Below are positions 30,658-40,647 of a stretch of 51,972 nucleotides of DNA, piece by piece. The position numbers were made by a program, and so were the translations under genes. The notes beneath the pieces are model-generated. The model was not told the DNA's origin, ran no database searches, and worked only from the letters and a program-made list of their open reading frames with translations. This DNA comes from JAPKZH01 sp964537875 (GTDB lineage: Bacteria > Acidobacteriota > Aminicenantia > Aminicenantales > UBA4085), in the NCBI GenBank assembly GCA_964537875.1, contig CAZIDN010000024.1, positions 1 through 51,972 on the forward strand, in the 5' to 3' direction. Position 1 is the stretch's first letter, and every line of letters starts with the position of its first letter.

Positions 30658-32460
30658 TTATTTCTTCCTGACGCTTCCGCCGGACCGCGCCGGGGGAGAG
30701 GAGTGGCCTCCGGAGGACGGCCCGCGCGATATCGAGGGCGAGGAAAAACTTCTCGGAGTGTAAGAACGGGGGGCCGAATACCCGGAAGCCGGGCTTTTGA
30801 AAGACGAGCCGCGGGACGACGATGAATTGCCCGGGCTGGAGAAATATCGATAGTACTTATCGAGCGCTGAGCTTGATCGGGAAACGCCGCTCCCCCGGGA
30901 GGAATTCTCGCGGGTGATGCTCCCGGACGAGGGATAGCCAAATCCTTCTCTTCGAGTGGAATTATTGAACAACGTCTCGCCGCTGCCGGCCCCGGCTTCT
31001 CCGTCTTTCTTTTTGCGGATCTTTCTTTCGGTGTTCGGGGGAGACTGGCTGGCGGGCGGTGGCGTCTCTCCTTTTTTGCTGATCTCGCCGCCGCGCGAAG
31101 TTTCGCCGCTTCTCTCGGCTACCCGGTCTCCGGTCTTAGCCGCGCTCGAAGCTTCTCGGTTCTTGATATCTCGGCCGGGCATGGTTCCCGGTTTCATTTC
31201 AACCGGTTCGCCGCCTTTTCTCATGATCATCTTCTTTCCATCGACCTGCTCGACGGAGATGTTGGGAGCGGAGAAGGGGCGGGCTTTGAGGCTTTGTTCC
31301 TTGAGCTCGAACTTGCCGAGGCTCTTGATCACGTCCTGGCCGAGGGCGGCCTTTTGAACATTTTTAGCCTGGAGCTGATTTTTATGGACGACGGTCAGGG
31401 CCCGGGAATTATAGTAATTGTCGCCGTAATAGCCCCGGCCGTAAAATACGTTATCCACGACATAGACGGGATAGCCCCAGTAGCTCATCGGCGCCCAGGC
31501 GAAATAATCGTAATCCCACCACCAATTCACCCAGCCCGGTCCCCAGACGTTCATCGGAATCCAGTACCAGCCCATGCCGATGCCCCAATGCCAGCGGCCG
31601 TAGTGGAACGTGCTCCAGCCCCACGGTTCATAGGGAATCCAGGTCCAGCCGGCCATGGGCATCCAGGTCCAGCGTCCGTACCAGTAGGGCCGCCAATCCG
31701 AAGCAAGCCCGCGGGGCACCCAGACATTGCCGTAGGGAGACATATTTGTCCAATCGCCGTATTCGTCCAGCTCGTATTCGTAATCTTCAAGCTCTCCGGT
31801 CAAATAGCGTTTGGCCATCTGCCGGTTGATGATGGAAGCCCGGTCGCCATTCCAGCGGTCGAAGGTGTCCTCGGCCCCTGCGAAGAAAGACGCCGGCCGG
31901 TTGATAAACTGCCCGTCGGAAACGGTCAATCTCTGCGACTTTTTGACGAGCATGGAGCCGTCTGCGCCGGCCGCTTCGACGACGCCCTGGAAGACCAGGA
32001 TCTCCGTCTCTTTGTTTTCCCAGACGTCGATTCGGTAGAGGCCCCTATCGAGAATGTAAAACGTGGCGTCCGAGGTATGGACTTCGATGCTTTTTTCCTT
32101 CTCCAGGAAGTTGATGTCCAGATAGATGTTGCCCGCCCAATTGCGGATTCGGGTCAAGCTGTAATCCTTCTTGGGAAGGTTGAGGAAGTCGATCTTTGTG
32201 TTTTCATCGAGGCGGATGTAGTTTTTCTTGCCCAGGAAGATTTCCGCCCTGCCGTCGGTCGTGCCCAGCCTGTCGCCTTCGGCGATCGGCGAGTTCACCG
32301 TGCCTTCCTCATAGCCAAGGTCCGAAGCCCTCTGGATATAGATGTTGCCGCTCGTGAAGCTCAGCCTGGCGAAGGAGCTGCTTGTATATTTTGTTTCTTG
32401 CGCGTTGGCCACGAGGACCAGCAGAAGGAGCGCGAAAGAAATTCCGGCTATTTTTTTCAT
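30658..32460 (-). CDS. secreted FecR-domain protein with Trp/Tyr-rich repeats (DUF6600-like)
   Basis: This 600-residue exported protein has a signal peptide MKKIAGISFALLLLVLVANAQ. A FecR-like domain (residues about 30-190) includes EGDRLGTTDGRAEIFLGKKN. A Trp/Tyr/Pro/Gly-rich central part (about 230-355) repeats units such as GRWTWMPMAGWTWIPYEPWG and YGRWHWGIGMGWYWIP. A low-complexity tail rich in Ser, Gly, Arg and Pro ends VRKK. Such proteins are common in Acidobacteriota-like genomes, but their function is not established; surface binding or envelope scaffolding is a guess. The tail is likely disordered. It is the last gene on the minus strand here, 150 bases after the deacetylase gene, and may be a separate transcript. 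Confidence 0.75.
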   Translation of the reverse strand: MKKIAGISFALLLLVLVANAQETKYTSSSFARLSFTSGNIYIQRASDLGYEEGTVNSPIAEGDRLGTTDGRAEIFLGKKNYIRLDENTKIDFLNLPKKDYSLTRIRNWAGNIYLDINFLEKEKSIEVHTSDATFYILDRGLYRIDVWENKETEILVFQGVVEAAGADGSMLVKKSQRLTVSDGQFINRPASFFAGAEDTFDRWNGDRASIINRQMAKRYLTGELEDYEYELDEYGDWTNMSPYGNVWVPRGLASDWRPYWYGRWTWMPMAGWTWIPYEPWGWSTFHYGRWHWGIGMGWYWIPMNVWGPGWVNWWWDYDYFAWAPMSYWGYPVYVVDNVFYGRGYYGDNYYNSRALTVVHKNQLQAKNVQKAALGQDVIKSLGKFELKEQSLKARPFSAPNISVEQVDGKKMIMRKGGEPVEMKPGTMPGRDIKNREASSAAKTGDRVAERSGETSRGGEISKKGETPPPASQSPPNTERKIRKKKDGEAGAGSGETLFNNSTRREGFGYPSSGSITRENSSRGSGVSRSSSALDKYYRYFSSPGNSSSSRGSSFKSPASGYSAPRSYTPRSFSSPSISRGPSSGGHSSPPARSGGSVRKK

Positions 32461-32611
32461 CTTAGTTCTCCTTACACCCCTGTTCTATGCAATAAATATA
32501 CCAATTTCCCCGCCTGATTATGCAATTTAACCCTGAATTTTCTGTCCTTTAAAGGGGACGAGTGTAGTTTTATATCGCCTGAGGCTCTCTGGGCCGGGGC
32601 AACACCCACCT

Positions 32612-33640
32612 TTAGAGCGGCCAATAATTCTTCTGGACGTCGATAACGGGAGAGATTTCCTTCTGGGTCGCCATGGAAATGTCCGCCTTGATCGCCGGAG
32701 GGGTTTTCTCGGCGGCAAGCTGCAACAGAACCTCGTGGACCCCATCGGCTAGGCCTTCGAGGCTGTACCCTCCCTCCAGGGTAAAAAGGATCCTGCCCTG
32801 AGCCTGCTCCCCGGCGACGGAGAGAAGCGCTGCCGCCAGCGCTCCAAACCCTTCCCCTGTGACCAGCATCCCTCCCAGGGGGTCACCGGCATAGATGTCG
32901 AAGCCTGCCGAGACCAGGATGAACTCGGGTTTATAGGCCGCAGCGATCGGACCAAGGATGTTTTTATAGATAAAAAGATAATCCTCGTCTGTTTTTCCAG
33001 GGCCCAGAGGGACGTTTACCGTAAAGCCTTTGCCCGCCTCTTCCCCGATCTCATCCCAGCAGCCGCTTCCAGGATAGTAGGGAAATTGGTGCGTGGAAAA
33101 GAATAGGACGTCATTCCTGGAGTAAAAAGCGTTCTGGGTGCCGTTTCCATGGTGCAGGTCCCAATCGGCGATCAGGATCCTCTTCAACCCGTATTTCCGG
33201 ACGAGATATTCGGCCGCGATGGCGACATTATTGAAAATACAGAATCCTTTAGGATGGTCGGATTCCGCGTGGTGTCCGGGCGGGCGGACAAGAGCAAACC
33301 CGTTTTGGATCTTTCCCGCCATGATCAAATCAGCAGCCTTCAACAGGCCGCCCGCGGCGAGAAGCGCGGTTTCGTAGGAGCGAGCCGATGTCGATGTGTC
33401 CGGGTCGAGGTAAACCCGCTCCCTGCCCGCCGTCTGCTTGATGAATTGGACATAGGCGGGATGATGGACATATCCGATCTCTTCATCCGTGGCAAAACGA
33501 GGCTCGACGAGCGTGAGGGGAAAGTCGATCTCTCCCTCGATCATTTTATAGATTGTTTCCAGCCTTCGCGGGCTCTCGACATGATACGCCCCCATATCAT
33601 GCGCCAGGTAACGCATGTCTTTAACGATTCCTGTAGTCAT
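32612..33640 (-). CDS. class II histone-deacetylase-like amidohydrolase
   Basis: This 342-residue zinc amidohydrolase belongs to the HDAC/AcuC/acetylpolyamine-amidohydrolase superfamily. The active site is complete: RPPGHHAE (His123/His124), ADWDLHHGNGTQ (Asp161 and His163 as zinc ligands), SAGFDIYAGDPLGG (Asp248, third ligand) and LEGGYSLE (Tyr292, transition-state Tyr). It removes acetyl groups from lysines, polyamines or a small metabolite; bacterial members have been assigned to all of these. A GGGAG box lies 8 bases before the ATG. It follows the sodium symporter gene, with a 282-base gap holding a large inverted repeat. Confidence 0.9.
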   Translation of the reverse strand: MTTGIVKDMRYLAHDMGAYHVESPRRLETIYKMIEGEIDFPLTLVEPRFATDEEIGYVHHPAYVQFIKQTAGRERVYLDPDTSTSARSYETALLAAGGLLKAADLIMAGKIQNGFALVRPPGHHAESDHPKGFCIFNNVAIAAEYLVRKYGLKRILIADWDLHHGNGTQNAFYSRNDVLFFSTHQFPYYPGSGCWDEIGEEAGKGFTVNVPLGPGKTDEDYLFIYKNILGPIAAAYKPEFILVSAGFDIYAGDPLGGMLVTGEGFGALAAALLSVAGEQAQGRILFTLEGGYSLEGLADGVHEVLLQLAAEKTPPAIKADISMATQKEISPVIDVQKNYWPL

Positions 33641-33743
33641 ATTATTACTCCCTTCGATCCTCTATAATATCCTATAAAGCGGCGCGGGTGGCGCGGTGTG
33701 CTCCTCGTCCGCCCGCAGCTGATGGTGGTGGGTGGGGGGGAAT

Positions 33744-33924
33744 AGCATGAAAGAAGACTTTATTTTAAACATATTAATCCCCCTACCCCCTTGGAATTCA
33801 AGGGGGAAATAAAAGGTCGACGGACGGGGACATGCCGTGACAGGACCCGCCGACATTTTTACCCCCCTTAATTCCCTAAGGGGGTAGGGGGATTAATGCC
33901 TAATTGAAAGTCTTCTGACATGCT
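33744..33924. repeat. imperfect 180-bp inverted repeat
   Basis: The outer arms share AGCATG...AGAAGACTTT (33744-33761 against the complement of 33905-33924). The inner arms are a perfect pair around ATTAATCCCCCTACCCCCTT (33773-33792 and 33878-33897), with about 85 bases between. The right end touches the stop codon of the symporter gene. It could be a small non-autonomous element or an unusually long terminator. Confidence 0.7.
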
Positions 33925-35401
33925 ATGGTTTCTTCGGGAAAAATTTCTCCAACTCCGCCGGCTTCGGCTTGGGTGTCAGGAGGCTGATGACGATCAAGGC
34001 GATGATCGACACGGCCAGCGCCGGATAAATGATCGGGATGCCCCATGGATCGCCGTCAGGGGCTTTATCAGGGGGAAGGACTCCGGCGATAATTTTTAAT
34101 AATATGCAGGCCGCCGTTCCGGAGATGATGGAGACGACACCGCCCGCTTTTGTCGCCCGTTTCCAGGCTAGGGCGGCGATCAACGTCGGGGTGATGGCGA
34201 CTCCGTATATTGTATATGCAAATAAGGCCTGGCTAAGGACCGAGGTCAGCTGAGTGGCCAGGAAGAAGGCGATGAGTCCGAGCAAAACGATGATGACTTT
34301 CTGGAGGGCGATCATGGTCTTCTGGCTGGCATCTTTTTTGATGAACCTCTGGTAGATATCCCGCATGATGTTTGTCGAAGGGGAGAGGAGGTAATTCATG
34401 CCGGTGGAGATGACGACGGCGCAGGCCGCAGCGAGCAGCAGCACGCCGACCGGAAAGGGCACCAGGCTTCTCGCGGCCATCAACACGACTTTTCCGCCTT
34501 CCTTGGGAATGGTCAGGTCGATCTGGCCCTTGAACTTGCTGTAGGCAAAAACGGCGATGACGACGACGACCGTTTCCACGAAAATCGTGCCGATCGTCCA
34601 CCAGACGACGGCCTTTTTGGCGTCTTTGGCGGATTTGGCGCTGTAGAATTTCTGGTACATGCTCTGGACGCCCAGGAGGAGGAACAGGGTCGACAGGAAA
34701 TAGCCGCCGACCTTGAGCGCAGGATGGGCTCCGAACTGAGTGTTGACCGCGGCGAAATAGCCGGGATCCAGGACTTTTGTGGCCTGGGCGAAACCGCCCG
34801 TCGCCGAATAGACGAAGGGCACGGCCAGCAGACAGGCCAGGACGATGATGATCCCGTTGGGCAGGTCCGTATAGGCGATGGCCATCATCCCGCCCAGGGC
34901 CGTGAAGAGGATGACAAAAAGCGCGGCGATCATGGTTCCGGTTGAAGCTGAAATCTTTCCGTCCGAGATCACGTTGAGGATGAACCCCCCGGCGACGAAC
35001 TGATAGGAAACGATCACGGTGAACGATATCAGCAGGGCGAAAGCTCCGAAAACGCGCGCCACCGGTCCGAAGCGCGCTTCGAGAATATCGCCGATGGTGT
35101 ACTGGCCGAAGGTCTGGATTTTAGCGGCCAGGAAATAGATCAGGATGATTCCGACCCAGGCTCCTGCCGCCAGCCACAGCGCCGAGAATCCGGCCTTGGC
35201 CGCAAATTCCGCACCGGCGATGAACGTGCCCGAGCCGATCCAGGTACAGATGAGAGTGAAGACCATGACCGACCATTTCAAGCTGCGGCCGGCCACCATG
35301 AAGTCTTCCTGGCTTTTGATGCGCTTGGCCCGGATGAAATTAAATACGGTCAAGACAAGGAGATACAAGAGAATGATGACGATATACCATGTTCCCGACA
35401 T
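33923..35401 (-). CDS. sodium:solute symporter (SSS family)
   Basis: This 492-residue polytopic membrane protein has about 13 predicted helices. It carries family features: GRSLKWSVMVFTLICTWIGSGTF in helices 1-2, YTIGDILEARFG, GGMMAIAYTDLPNGIIIV and STGMNYLLSPSTNIMRDIYQ in the Na2-site region. SSS proteins take up sugars, proline, pantothenate, acetate, polyols or other solutes with Na+; the substrate cannot be told from sequence. A GGAG box lies 8 bases before the ATG. It follows the radical SAM gene by 24 bases, so it is probably in the same transcript. Confidence 0.92.
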   Translation of the reverse strand: MSGTWYIVIILLYLLVLTVFNFIRAKRIKSQEDFMVAGRSLKWSVMVFTLICTWIGSGTFIAGAEFAAKAGFSALWLAAGAWVGIILIYFLAAKIQTFGQYTIGDILEARFGPVARVFGAFALLISFTVIVSYQFVAGGFILNVISDGKISASTGTMIAALFVILFTALGGMMAIAYTDLPNGIIIVLACLLAVPFVYSATGGFAQATKVLDPGYFAAVNTQFGAHPALKVGGYFLSTLFLLLGVQSMYQKFYSAKSAKDAKKAVVWWTIGTIFVETVVVVIAVFAYSKFKGQIDLTIPKEGGKVVLMAARSLVPFPVGVLLLAAACAVVISTGMNYLLSPSTNIMRDIYQRFIKKDASQKTMIALQKVIIVLLGLIAFFLATQLTSVLSQALFAYTIYGVAITPTLIAALAWKRATKAGGVVSIISGTAACILLKIIAGVLPPDKAPDGDPWGIPIIYPALAVSIIALIVISLLTPKPKPAELEKFFPKKP

Positions 35402-35425
35402 CCTGCGCTCCTTTTTTTGTTTTTT

Positions 35426-36904
35426 CTATTTTTTAAATAGCATCTTGGCCTTGAGCTTCGCGTACACCCAGCCCATGATGGCGTAGCGCTTGATGTCGCC
35501 GAGCGAGCGGACGTGCTTGAGGGCGCTCGGCGCCTTTTTGAAGAGGGATGTTTTTTGGCTGGTGAATGACCAGCGGAGAACGAGCTGGCTGATCTGGCTC
35601 CAGGTCAGCTTGTTCATATAGAGCGGAACGTCGCCTTGGGCCATGGGCAACGTGATTATTTTCGAAAAATATCTTTTTGTCCAGGAGAAATTTTTGGGAA
35701 GGAATCCGTTCTCCCGGGCTAGCTTTTCGAGCGGCGTCCCCGGATAGATATGGAGGATGGCGACCGACCCTTCGATCCCGTCCTTGTAATGCTCGATGAT
35801 CCTGATCGTCTCCTGGGCCTCCTCCCAGGTTTCGGTCGGATGGCTGAAAATGAAGAAGACGTTAGGGATGATGCCGAGCTCCCGACACCATCGGACCAGG
35901 TTGTGAAAATCCTCGATATCGATTTTCTTGTTGACGATCTCGTTGCGGACGCGCTCCGAGCCGGCTTCGATCCCGAAGGAGAGATGGAACAGCCCGGCCC
36001 GTTTCATCTTTTCCAGGAGCGGCTTGCTCATGATGTCGATCCGCACGTCGCACTTGAAGAAGATGTCGAGGTTGCGGGCGATGATGAGGTCGCAGATCTC
36101 CTCGGCCCGTTTCGGGCTGGCGTTGAACGTGTCGTCGAAGAAAAAGACCACTTTGATCCCGTATCGCTCCTTGAGCAACTCGATTTCGCGAACGACATGT
36201 TCCGGGCTGCGCATCCGGACGTGCCGGCCCCAGTTGATCGGCGTCGCGCAGAAGCTGCAGTTGAAGGGACAGCCTCGGCTGGTCATGACATTGACCGCGG
36301 GCAGCGGGCCGCGGCCCGGCACCGCGAACCGGAAATTGTATTGCTCGAACGGCACCAGGTGAAAAGCAGGGTAGGGAAGGCTGTCGAGGTCGAGGATAGG
36401 CGGCCGGGGCGGGTTGGACCGGATGCTGCCGTCGGTCCGTAAAGAGATGCCGCTCGCTTCGGCCAGCCCGCCGAGATCCCTTTTCTTGTCCCACGCCCGG
36501 CAGATCTCGAGCATGGTCGTTTCGCCTTCGCCCCTGACCACCACGTCGATTTCGGGAATGTGCTCCAGGCAATCCTCGGCGGCCATCGAGGCATGAGGCC
36601 CGCCCAGCACGGTGAGCGCTTGGGGATAGGCCTTTTTCGCCAGCCGGACGAGCTTGAAGCTCTGGAAGCGGTTTTCCGTCGTGATCGTGACGCCGATGAT
36701 GTCGGGCTTTTCCCTTTCGATCTTTCTCCGGATGTCCCCCCAGCCCATCCGGTGAACGTCGGTCGGCACGATCTCGACCGGAATGCCCTCCTTTTCGAGC
36801 ACGGCGCCGATCGAGAGAAGGCCGAGCGGCGGCATGGAAGAGCCTTTGGTCCAGCGCTCGGCGAAATATCCGCCGGGCGGAACGTAGAGCTGGACTTTAA
36901 TCAA
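35426..36904 (-). CDS. B12-binding-domain radical SAM protein
   Basis: This 492-residue protein has an N-terminal cobalamin-binding Rossmann domain (residues about 1-145, PPLGLLSIGAVLEKEG...VLGGPHASM). A radical SAM core starts with SRGCPFNCSFC (CxxxCxxC), which binds the 4Fe-4S cluster, followed by FFDDTFNASPKR and FGIEAGSER. Such enzymes carry out methylations, ring rearrangements and C-S or C-C bond formation, and the substrate here is unknown. The C-terminal part (from about 380) lacks a recognised domain. The start overlaps the smc stop by 8 bases, so translation is coupled, but I know of no functional link to SMC. Confidence 0.92.
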   Translation of the reverse strand: MIKVQLYVPPGGYFAERWTKGSSMPPLGLLSIGAVLEKEGIPVEIVPTDVHRMGWGDIRRKIEREKPDIIGVTITTENRFQSFKLVRLAKKAYPQALTVLGGPHASMAAEDCLEHIPEIDVVVRGEGETTMLEICRAWDKKRDLGGLAEASGISLRTDGSIRSNPPRPPILDLDSLPYPAFHLVPFEQYNFRFAVPGRGPLPAVNVMTSRGCPFNCSFCATPINWGRHVRMRSPEHVVREIELLKERYGIKVVFFFDDTFNASPKRAEEICDLIIARNLDIFFKCDVRIDIMSKPLLEKMKRAGLFHLSFGIEAGSERVRNEIVNKKIDIEDFHNLVRWCRELGIIPNVFFIFSHPTETWEEAQETIRIIEHYKDGIEGSVAILHIYPGTPLEKLARENGFLPKNFSWTKRYFSKIITLPMAQGDVPLYMNKLTWSQISQLVLRWSFTSQKTSLFKKAPSALKHVRSLGDIKRYAIMGWVYAKLKAKMLFKK

Positions 36905-39900
36905 CTTTTTCGGCTTCCCCCTTCTTTTCGAATTTCATGGAAAAGATCTTGGTGACATTTGGCTCTTCCATGGTCGTGCCGTAGATGTAGTCGGCGACTT
37001 CCATGGTTTTATAGTTGTGGGTGATGATGATGAACTGCGTTTCGGACTTGATCTGTTTCATCAGGTCCAGGAACCGGGCGAGGTTCACCTCGTCGAGCGC
37101 CGCATCGACCTCGTCCAGGATGCAGAACGGAGTCGGCTTGTAGCGGAAAAGGGCGAACAGAAAGGCCAGGCTGGTCAGGGATTTTTCGCCGCCCGACAGC
37201 AGTCCCATGTTCTGGACCTTCTTCCCCGGCGGCTGGGCGACGACGTCGACGCCGCTTTCCAGGGGATTGGCCTCGTCGAGGAGCTTCAGCTCGGCCGTGC
37301 CCCCCTTGAAAAGCATGGCGAACAAATCCTGGAAATTCTTGTTGATTTCAGTCAGGGCCGTCAGGAAGCGCTGACGGCTTTCCTCGTCGATCTTGAGGAT
37401 GGCCTCTTTGGTCTGGGCGATCGATTCCTTGAGATCGGTCTTCTGCTTCATGAGGAAGTCGTAGCGCTCTTTCTGAGCCAGGTATTCTTCTTCGGCCATG
37501 AGGTTGACCGAGCCGTATTTCAGGAGCTTCTCCTTGGCATCTTCCAGCTCGGTTTCGACGTCGCCCTCCGGCGCTTGGGCCGGCGGCGTTTCGGCCTTCA
37601 ATTCCTGGAGCGTTTTCTTGAGTTCCTGCCAGCAGGTTTCCTCCAGGTTGACCAAATCACGGTCATTCTCGGCCTTCCGGATCTCCCATTTCATCCGCTC
37701 GTCCTTCTGTCCCCCGTACTCTTCGCGGATTTTCTTGAGGGCGGCCTCGGCTCCGGCGAGCCCCTGCTGGAGCTCGTCCAGCCGGACCTCGTTTTGGGCG
37801 AGCAGAACCCCCTGCTCTGTTTTTTCCACTTCTTGACTTTTGGCTTTTTCGCCGAGCTCGATGATGAGGGACTTCAGGCGCGCCTCCTCCTCCTCGGAAT
37901 TCCGGACCTCCTCCTGGAGGGATTTGATCTTTGCCGTTGTGCTTTCCTTCCTCACGCCGAGATTTTTGACGAGAGCTTGGAGGTTCCGGATTTTTTCCTG
38001 GAGGACATCCGCCGCCCCTCGAAGCTCCAGGATATTATTGGCCTCCTGGTTCGTCTTTTCCCGGTGAAGGGCAAATTCCTTTTCTTCGGCCTCCGCCCGG
38101 TTCTTTAGGGCCGTTTCTTGTTCCTCCAGATCGCGGATGATCTTGGATTGGAATTCGAGCTTCTCCGCGAAGACCCGTTTGTCCATGGCCAGGACTTCGA
38201 GCTCATGACCGAAGATCGCCTGGTCGTTTTTATGCTTTTCTTTCTCTGCCTGAAGCAGGGCGAGATTTCTTTCCATGTCCTGGAACTTTTGGTGGAGGCC
38301 GGCGATCAGGACCGTTTCGCTTTGGATGCCGATTTCCAGTTTTTGCTTCTCCTGGATGTTCGCCTCATGCTGCCCGGCGACGGGCTGGATTTCCGCGTCG
38401 CGCTGGGCGATTTTTTTCTCCAACTCCTTGATCTCCCGGCTCAAGGTGAAGACGCCTTCTTTTCTCTGGCCGAGCCTGAGAAGGCCGGTCGAGAGCAGCA
38501 GGTCGCCGTTGAGCGAGATGTAATTGAAAGCGGGGAATTGAAGCCAGAGGTTGATCGCCGACCGGATGCCGTTGACGATGACCGCGTCCAGGAGGTCGGG
38601 CATCCGGTCCTGGATGGGGGCGCTCGGCCGCAGCCGGGATTTCAGCATCCCGACGACATCCGGGTCCTGGATGACGGCCTGCGGCGCCTGTTCTTTCTTG
38701 AGCGGCGAGACGAGCAGGAAGCTGCCCTTGATCTCCCGACCGGTCATGTTTTTCAGGATCTCCTCGGCCGGAATGACGGTCGCCTTCGCCTCTTCCTTCC
38801 AGAAAACGTCGATGAGCGGGGCGTCGGCCGGATCGGACTCGACGAGGTCGGTGAAAAATCCCAAGGCGCCCTCGACATCCTGGGAAGGCTCGGCGGCCCT
38901 TTCTTTTTCTTCGAGTTTTTTCAGGGCCTGGAGATGATAGGCGTCTTCATCCCGTTTGTCCTTGAGCTCGCGGATCTTGGCTTGGAGGTTTTCGATGGTC
39001 TTCGAGAATTCCCCCAAGATCCGCTTCAGGTCGGAAATCCCTTCTTCTTTCTCGGCGATTTTCCGCCGAGTCTCGCTCCGCCCGTTTCGAAGCTCCTCGA
39101 CCTCTTTCTCTTTGAGACCGAGCTGGGTCATGGATTCTTTTTGTTGGACCCGGAGTTTCTGTTCCTGGCGGCGGATGAGCTCCAGCTCTTTGTCGATCTT
39201 GGCCCCTTCGTTCCTGGCCTCCGTCAATTCGGCAAACTTCTGCAGATAATCGTTGCGAAAGTCTTCCACTTTTTTCGCCCAGGGCGCAATCTTGCCTCGG
39301 GTCTCCTGGAGGGCGAGCTCGGCCTCGTCCGTCTGCCGTCTTTTTTGAGCGATGGCCTGGGTTTGGAGCTCCAGGTCTTCCTGATTCTTGAGGAAATCAT
39401 GCTCGAGATGGAGGAGCTCGGCCAGCAATTCGTCGGCCTCGGCGGACGCTTTCCGCCGGCTTTCTTCAAGAAATTCGATGCGCTTGGACTCCCGTTCTTG
39501 TTCGGCTTCGAGCCTGGCGATCTGCGACCTGAAGGTGTAGAGATTCTCCCGTCCCTCCTTCAGCGATTGTTCGAGGTTCCAGGCCTCGGTCCTTTTCTCG
39601 TTGACGGCTTTTTCTTCCGACGTCAGGCGGGCCAGCCTCTCCCGCTCCCTGGCCAGGCTGTCATCGTAGTGCGTTTGAACTTCATGCTGGGCGTGAAGAA
39701 ACTGCTCGTTTTTATGGCGGAAATGGAGGCCGGTGAGCTCCCGGATGCGCTCGCGAAGCTTCCGGTATCTCTCGGCCGCGCCCGCCTGGCGCTGGAGGGA
39801 ATTTTTCGCCTTGGCCACCTCGGCCAGGATGTCCTCGAGCCGGACCAGGTTCTGTTCGGAATGCTCGAGCTTGTTTTCGGCCTGCCTCTTTTTATCCTGG

Positions 39901-40388
39901 TAATAGGCCGTGCCGGCCGCTTCCTCGACCAGAGCCCGTTTTTCGGTCGGCTTGGCGGTGACGAACGTGCCGATGGCGCCCTGCTCGATGACGAAGTATC
40001 TGTTCTCGGATATGGATTTTTTCCAGAGCTCGTCCTGGATGTCCTTGAGCCGGACGACCTTGCCGTTCAGCCGGTATTCGCTTTCTCCCGTCCGGAAGGC
40101 CCGGTGGTTGATCTGGAGCTCTTCCTCGGCGTTTTGCAGGAAAAGAGTGGCATCGGCCATGCCCAGGGCCGGTCTTTTGGTGTTGCCGGTGAAGATGGCG
40201 TCGTCGATTTTTTCGCCGCGGACGGACCTGACTCGATGGCCGCCCAGGATCCACTGGATCGATTCAACGATGTTGCTCTTGCCCGTGCCGTTGGGGCCGA
40301 TGATGGCCGTGATGCCGGTGTGGAAGATGATTTTTGTGCGCTCGGGGAATGTCTTGAACCCCTGCAGTTCGAGTTTCTTGATAATCAT
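36897..40388 (-). CDS. smc: chromosome segregation ATPase SMC
   Basis: This 1163-residue protein is of typical bacterial SMC length. The N-terminal Walker A is IIGPNGTGKSNI (residues about 31-42). Two long coiled coils flank a hinge at roughly 490-650 (GALGFFTDLVESDP..., TGREIKGSF). The C-terminal part has the signature LLSGGEKSLTSLAFLFAL and Walker B FCILDEVDAALDE. SMC extrudes or tethers DNA loops and, with ScpA and ScpB, organises the chromosome; scpA and scpB are not in the window. Three minus-strand genes (smc, radical SAM, symporter) are closely packed. The start is an ATG at 40388 directly before IIKKLELQGFKTF, the family N-terminus. Confidence 0.97.
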   Translation of the reverse strand: MIIKKLELQGFKTFPERTKIIFHTGITAIIGPNGTGKSNIVESIQWILGGHRVRSVRGEKIDDAIFTGNTKRPALGMADATLFLQNAEEELQINHRAFRTGESEYRLNGKVVRLKDIQDELWKKSISENRYFVIEQGAIGTFVTAKPTEKRALVEEAAGTAYYQDKKRQAENKLEHSEQNLVRLEDILAEVAKAKNSLQRQAGAAERYRKLRERIRELTGLHFRHKNEQFLHAQHEVQTHYDDSLARERERLARLTSEEKAVNEKRTEAWNLEQSLKEGRENLYTFRSQIARLEAEQERESKRIEFLEESRRKASAEADELLAELLHLEHDFLKNQEDLELQTQAIAQKRRQTDEAELALQETRGKIAPWAKKVEDFRNDYLQKFAELTEARNEGAKIDKELELIRRQEQKLRVQQKESMTQLGLKEKEVEELRNGRSETRRKIAEKEEGISDLKRILGEFSKTIENLQAKIRELKDKRDEDAYHLQALKKLEEKERAAEPSQDVEGALGFFTDLVESDPADAPLIDVFWKEEAKATVIPAEEILKNMTGREIKGSFLLVSPLKKEQAPQAVIQDPDVVGMLKSRLRPSAPIQDRMPDLLDAVIVNGIRSAINLWLQFPAFNYISLNGDLLLSTGLLRLGQRKEGVFTLSREIKELEKKIAQRDAEIQPVAGQHEANIQEKQKLEIGIQSETVLIAGLHQKFQDMERNLALLQAEKEKHKNDQAIFGHELEVLAMDKRVFAEKLEFQSKIIRDLEEQETALKNRAEAEEKEFALHREKTNQEANNILELRGAADVLQEKIRNLQALVKNLGVRKESTTAKIKSLQEEVRNSEEEEARLKSLIIELGEKAKSQEVEKTEQGVLLAQNEVRLDELQQGLAGAEAALKKIREEYGGQKDERMKWEIRKAENDRDLVNLEETCWQELKKTLQELKAETPPAQAPEGDVETELEDAKEKLLKYGSVNLMAEEEYLAQKERYDFLMKQKTDLKESIAQTKEAILKIDEESRQRFLTALTEINKNFQDLFAMLFKGGTAELKLLDEANPLESGVDVVAQPPGKKVQNMGLLSGGEKSLTSLAFLFALFRYKPTPFCILDEVDAALDEVNLARFLDLMKQIKSETQFIIITHNYKTMEVADYIYGTTMEEPNVTKIFSMKFEKKGEAEKVD

Positions 40389-40435
40389 TCTTTATCCCTA
40401 GTTCCAGAGGGAGTTATTGTATTCAAAAGAGAGAA

Positions 40436-40447
40436 CGGGGTCAAACC
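40436..40447. repeat. partial GGGGTCAAACC repeat, family B
   Basis: CGGGGTCAAACC lies in the 259-base gap between the divergent smc and propeller genes. No complementary second arm is present; the following AAACCTTGACAAAGTC is loosely related. The rest of this gap shows no convincing gene. Confidence 0.5.
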
Positions 40448-40647
40448 GACAAACCTTGACAAAGTCAAATATCAAGTTAGAATGGATTTATTGGAACAGC
40501 CTAATAAAACCATCCGGACTTCTGTGGCCCCGCGATCCGCTTTGGGAAGATCATCATGAATGGCCACAAAATCTTCAGAAAGGGGACGGATAAGATATTG
40601 GAGCCGAAGCTTTTTTTGAGGCTGTTCTTAGGAAAAGGGAGGAAAAA

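Noticed and set aside
38118..40559. Very long open frame on the plus strand opposite smc (813 codons)
   Set aside because: It is antisense to a complete SMC with all motifs, has no domain or ribosome site, and is a by-product of GC-rich codon use.
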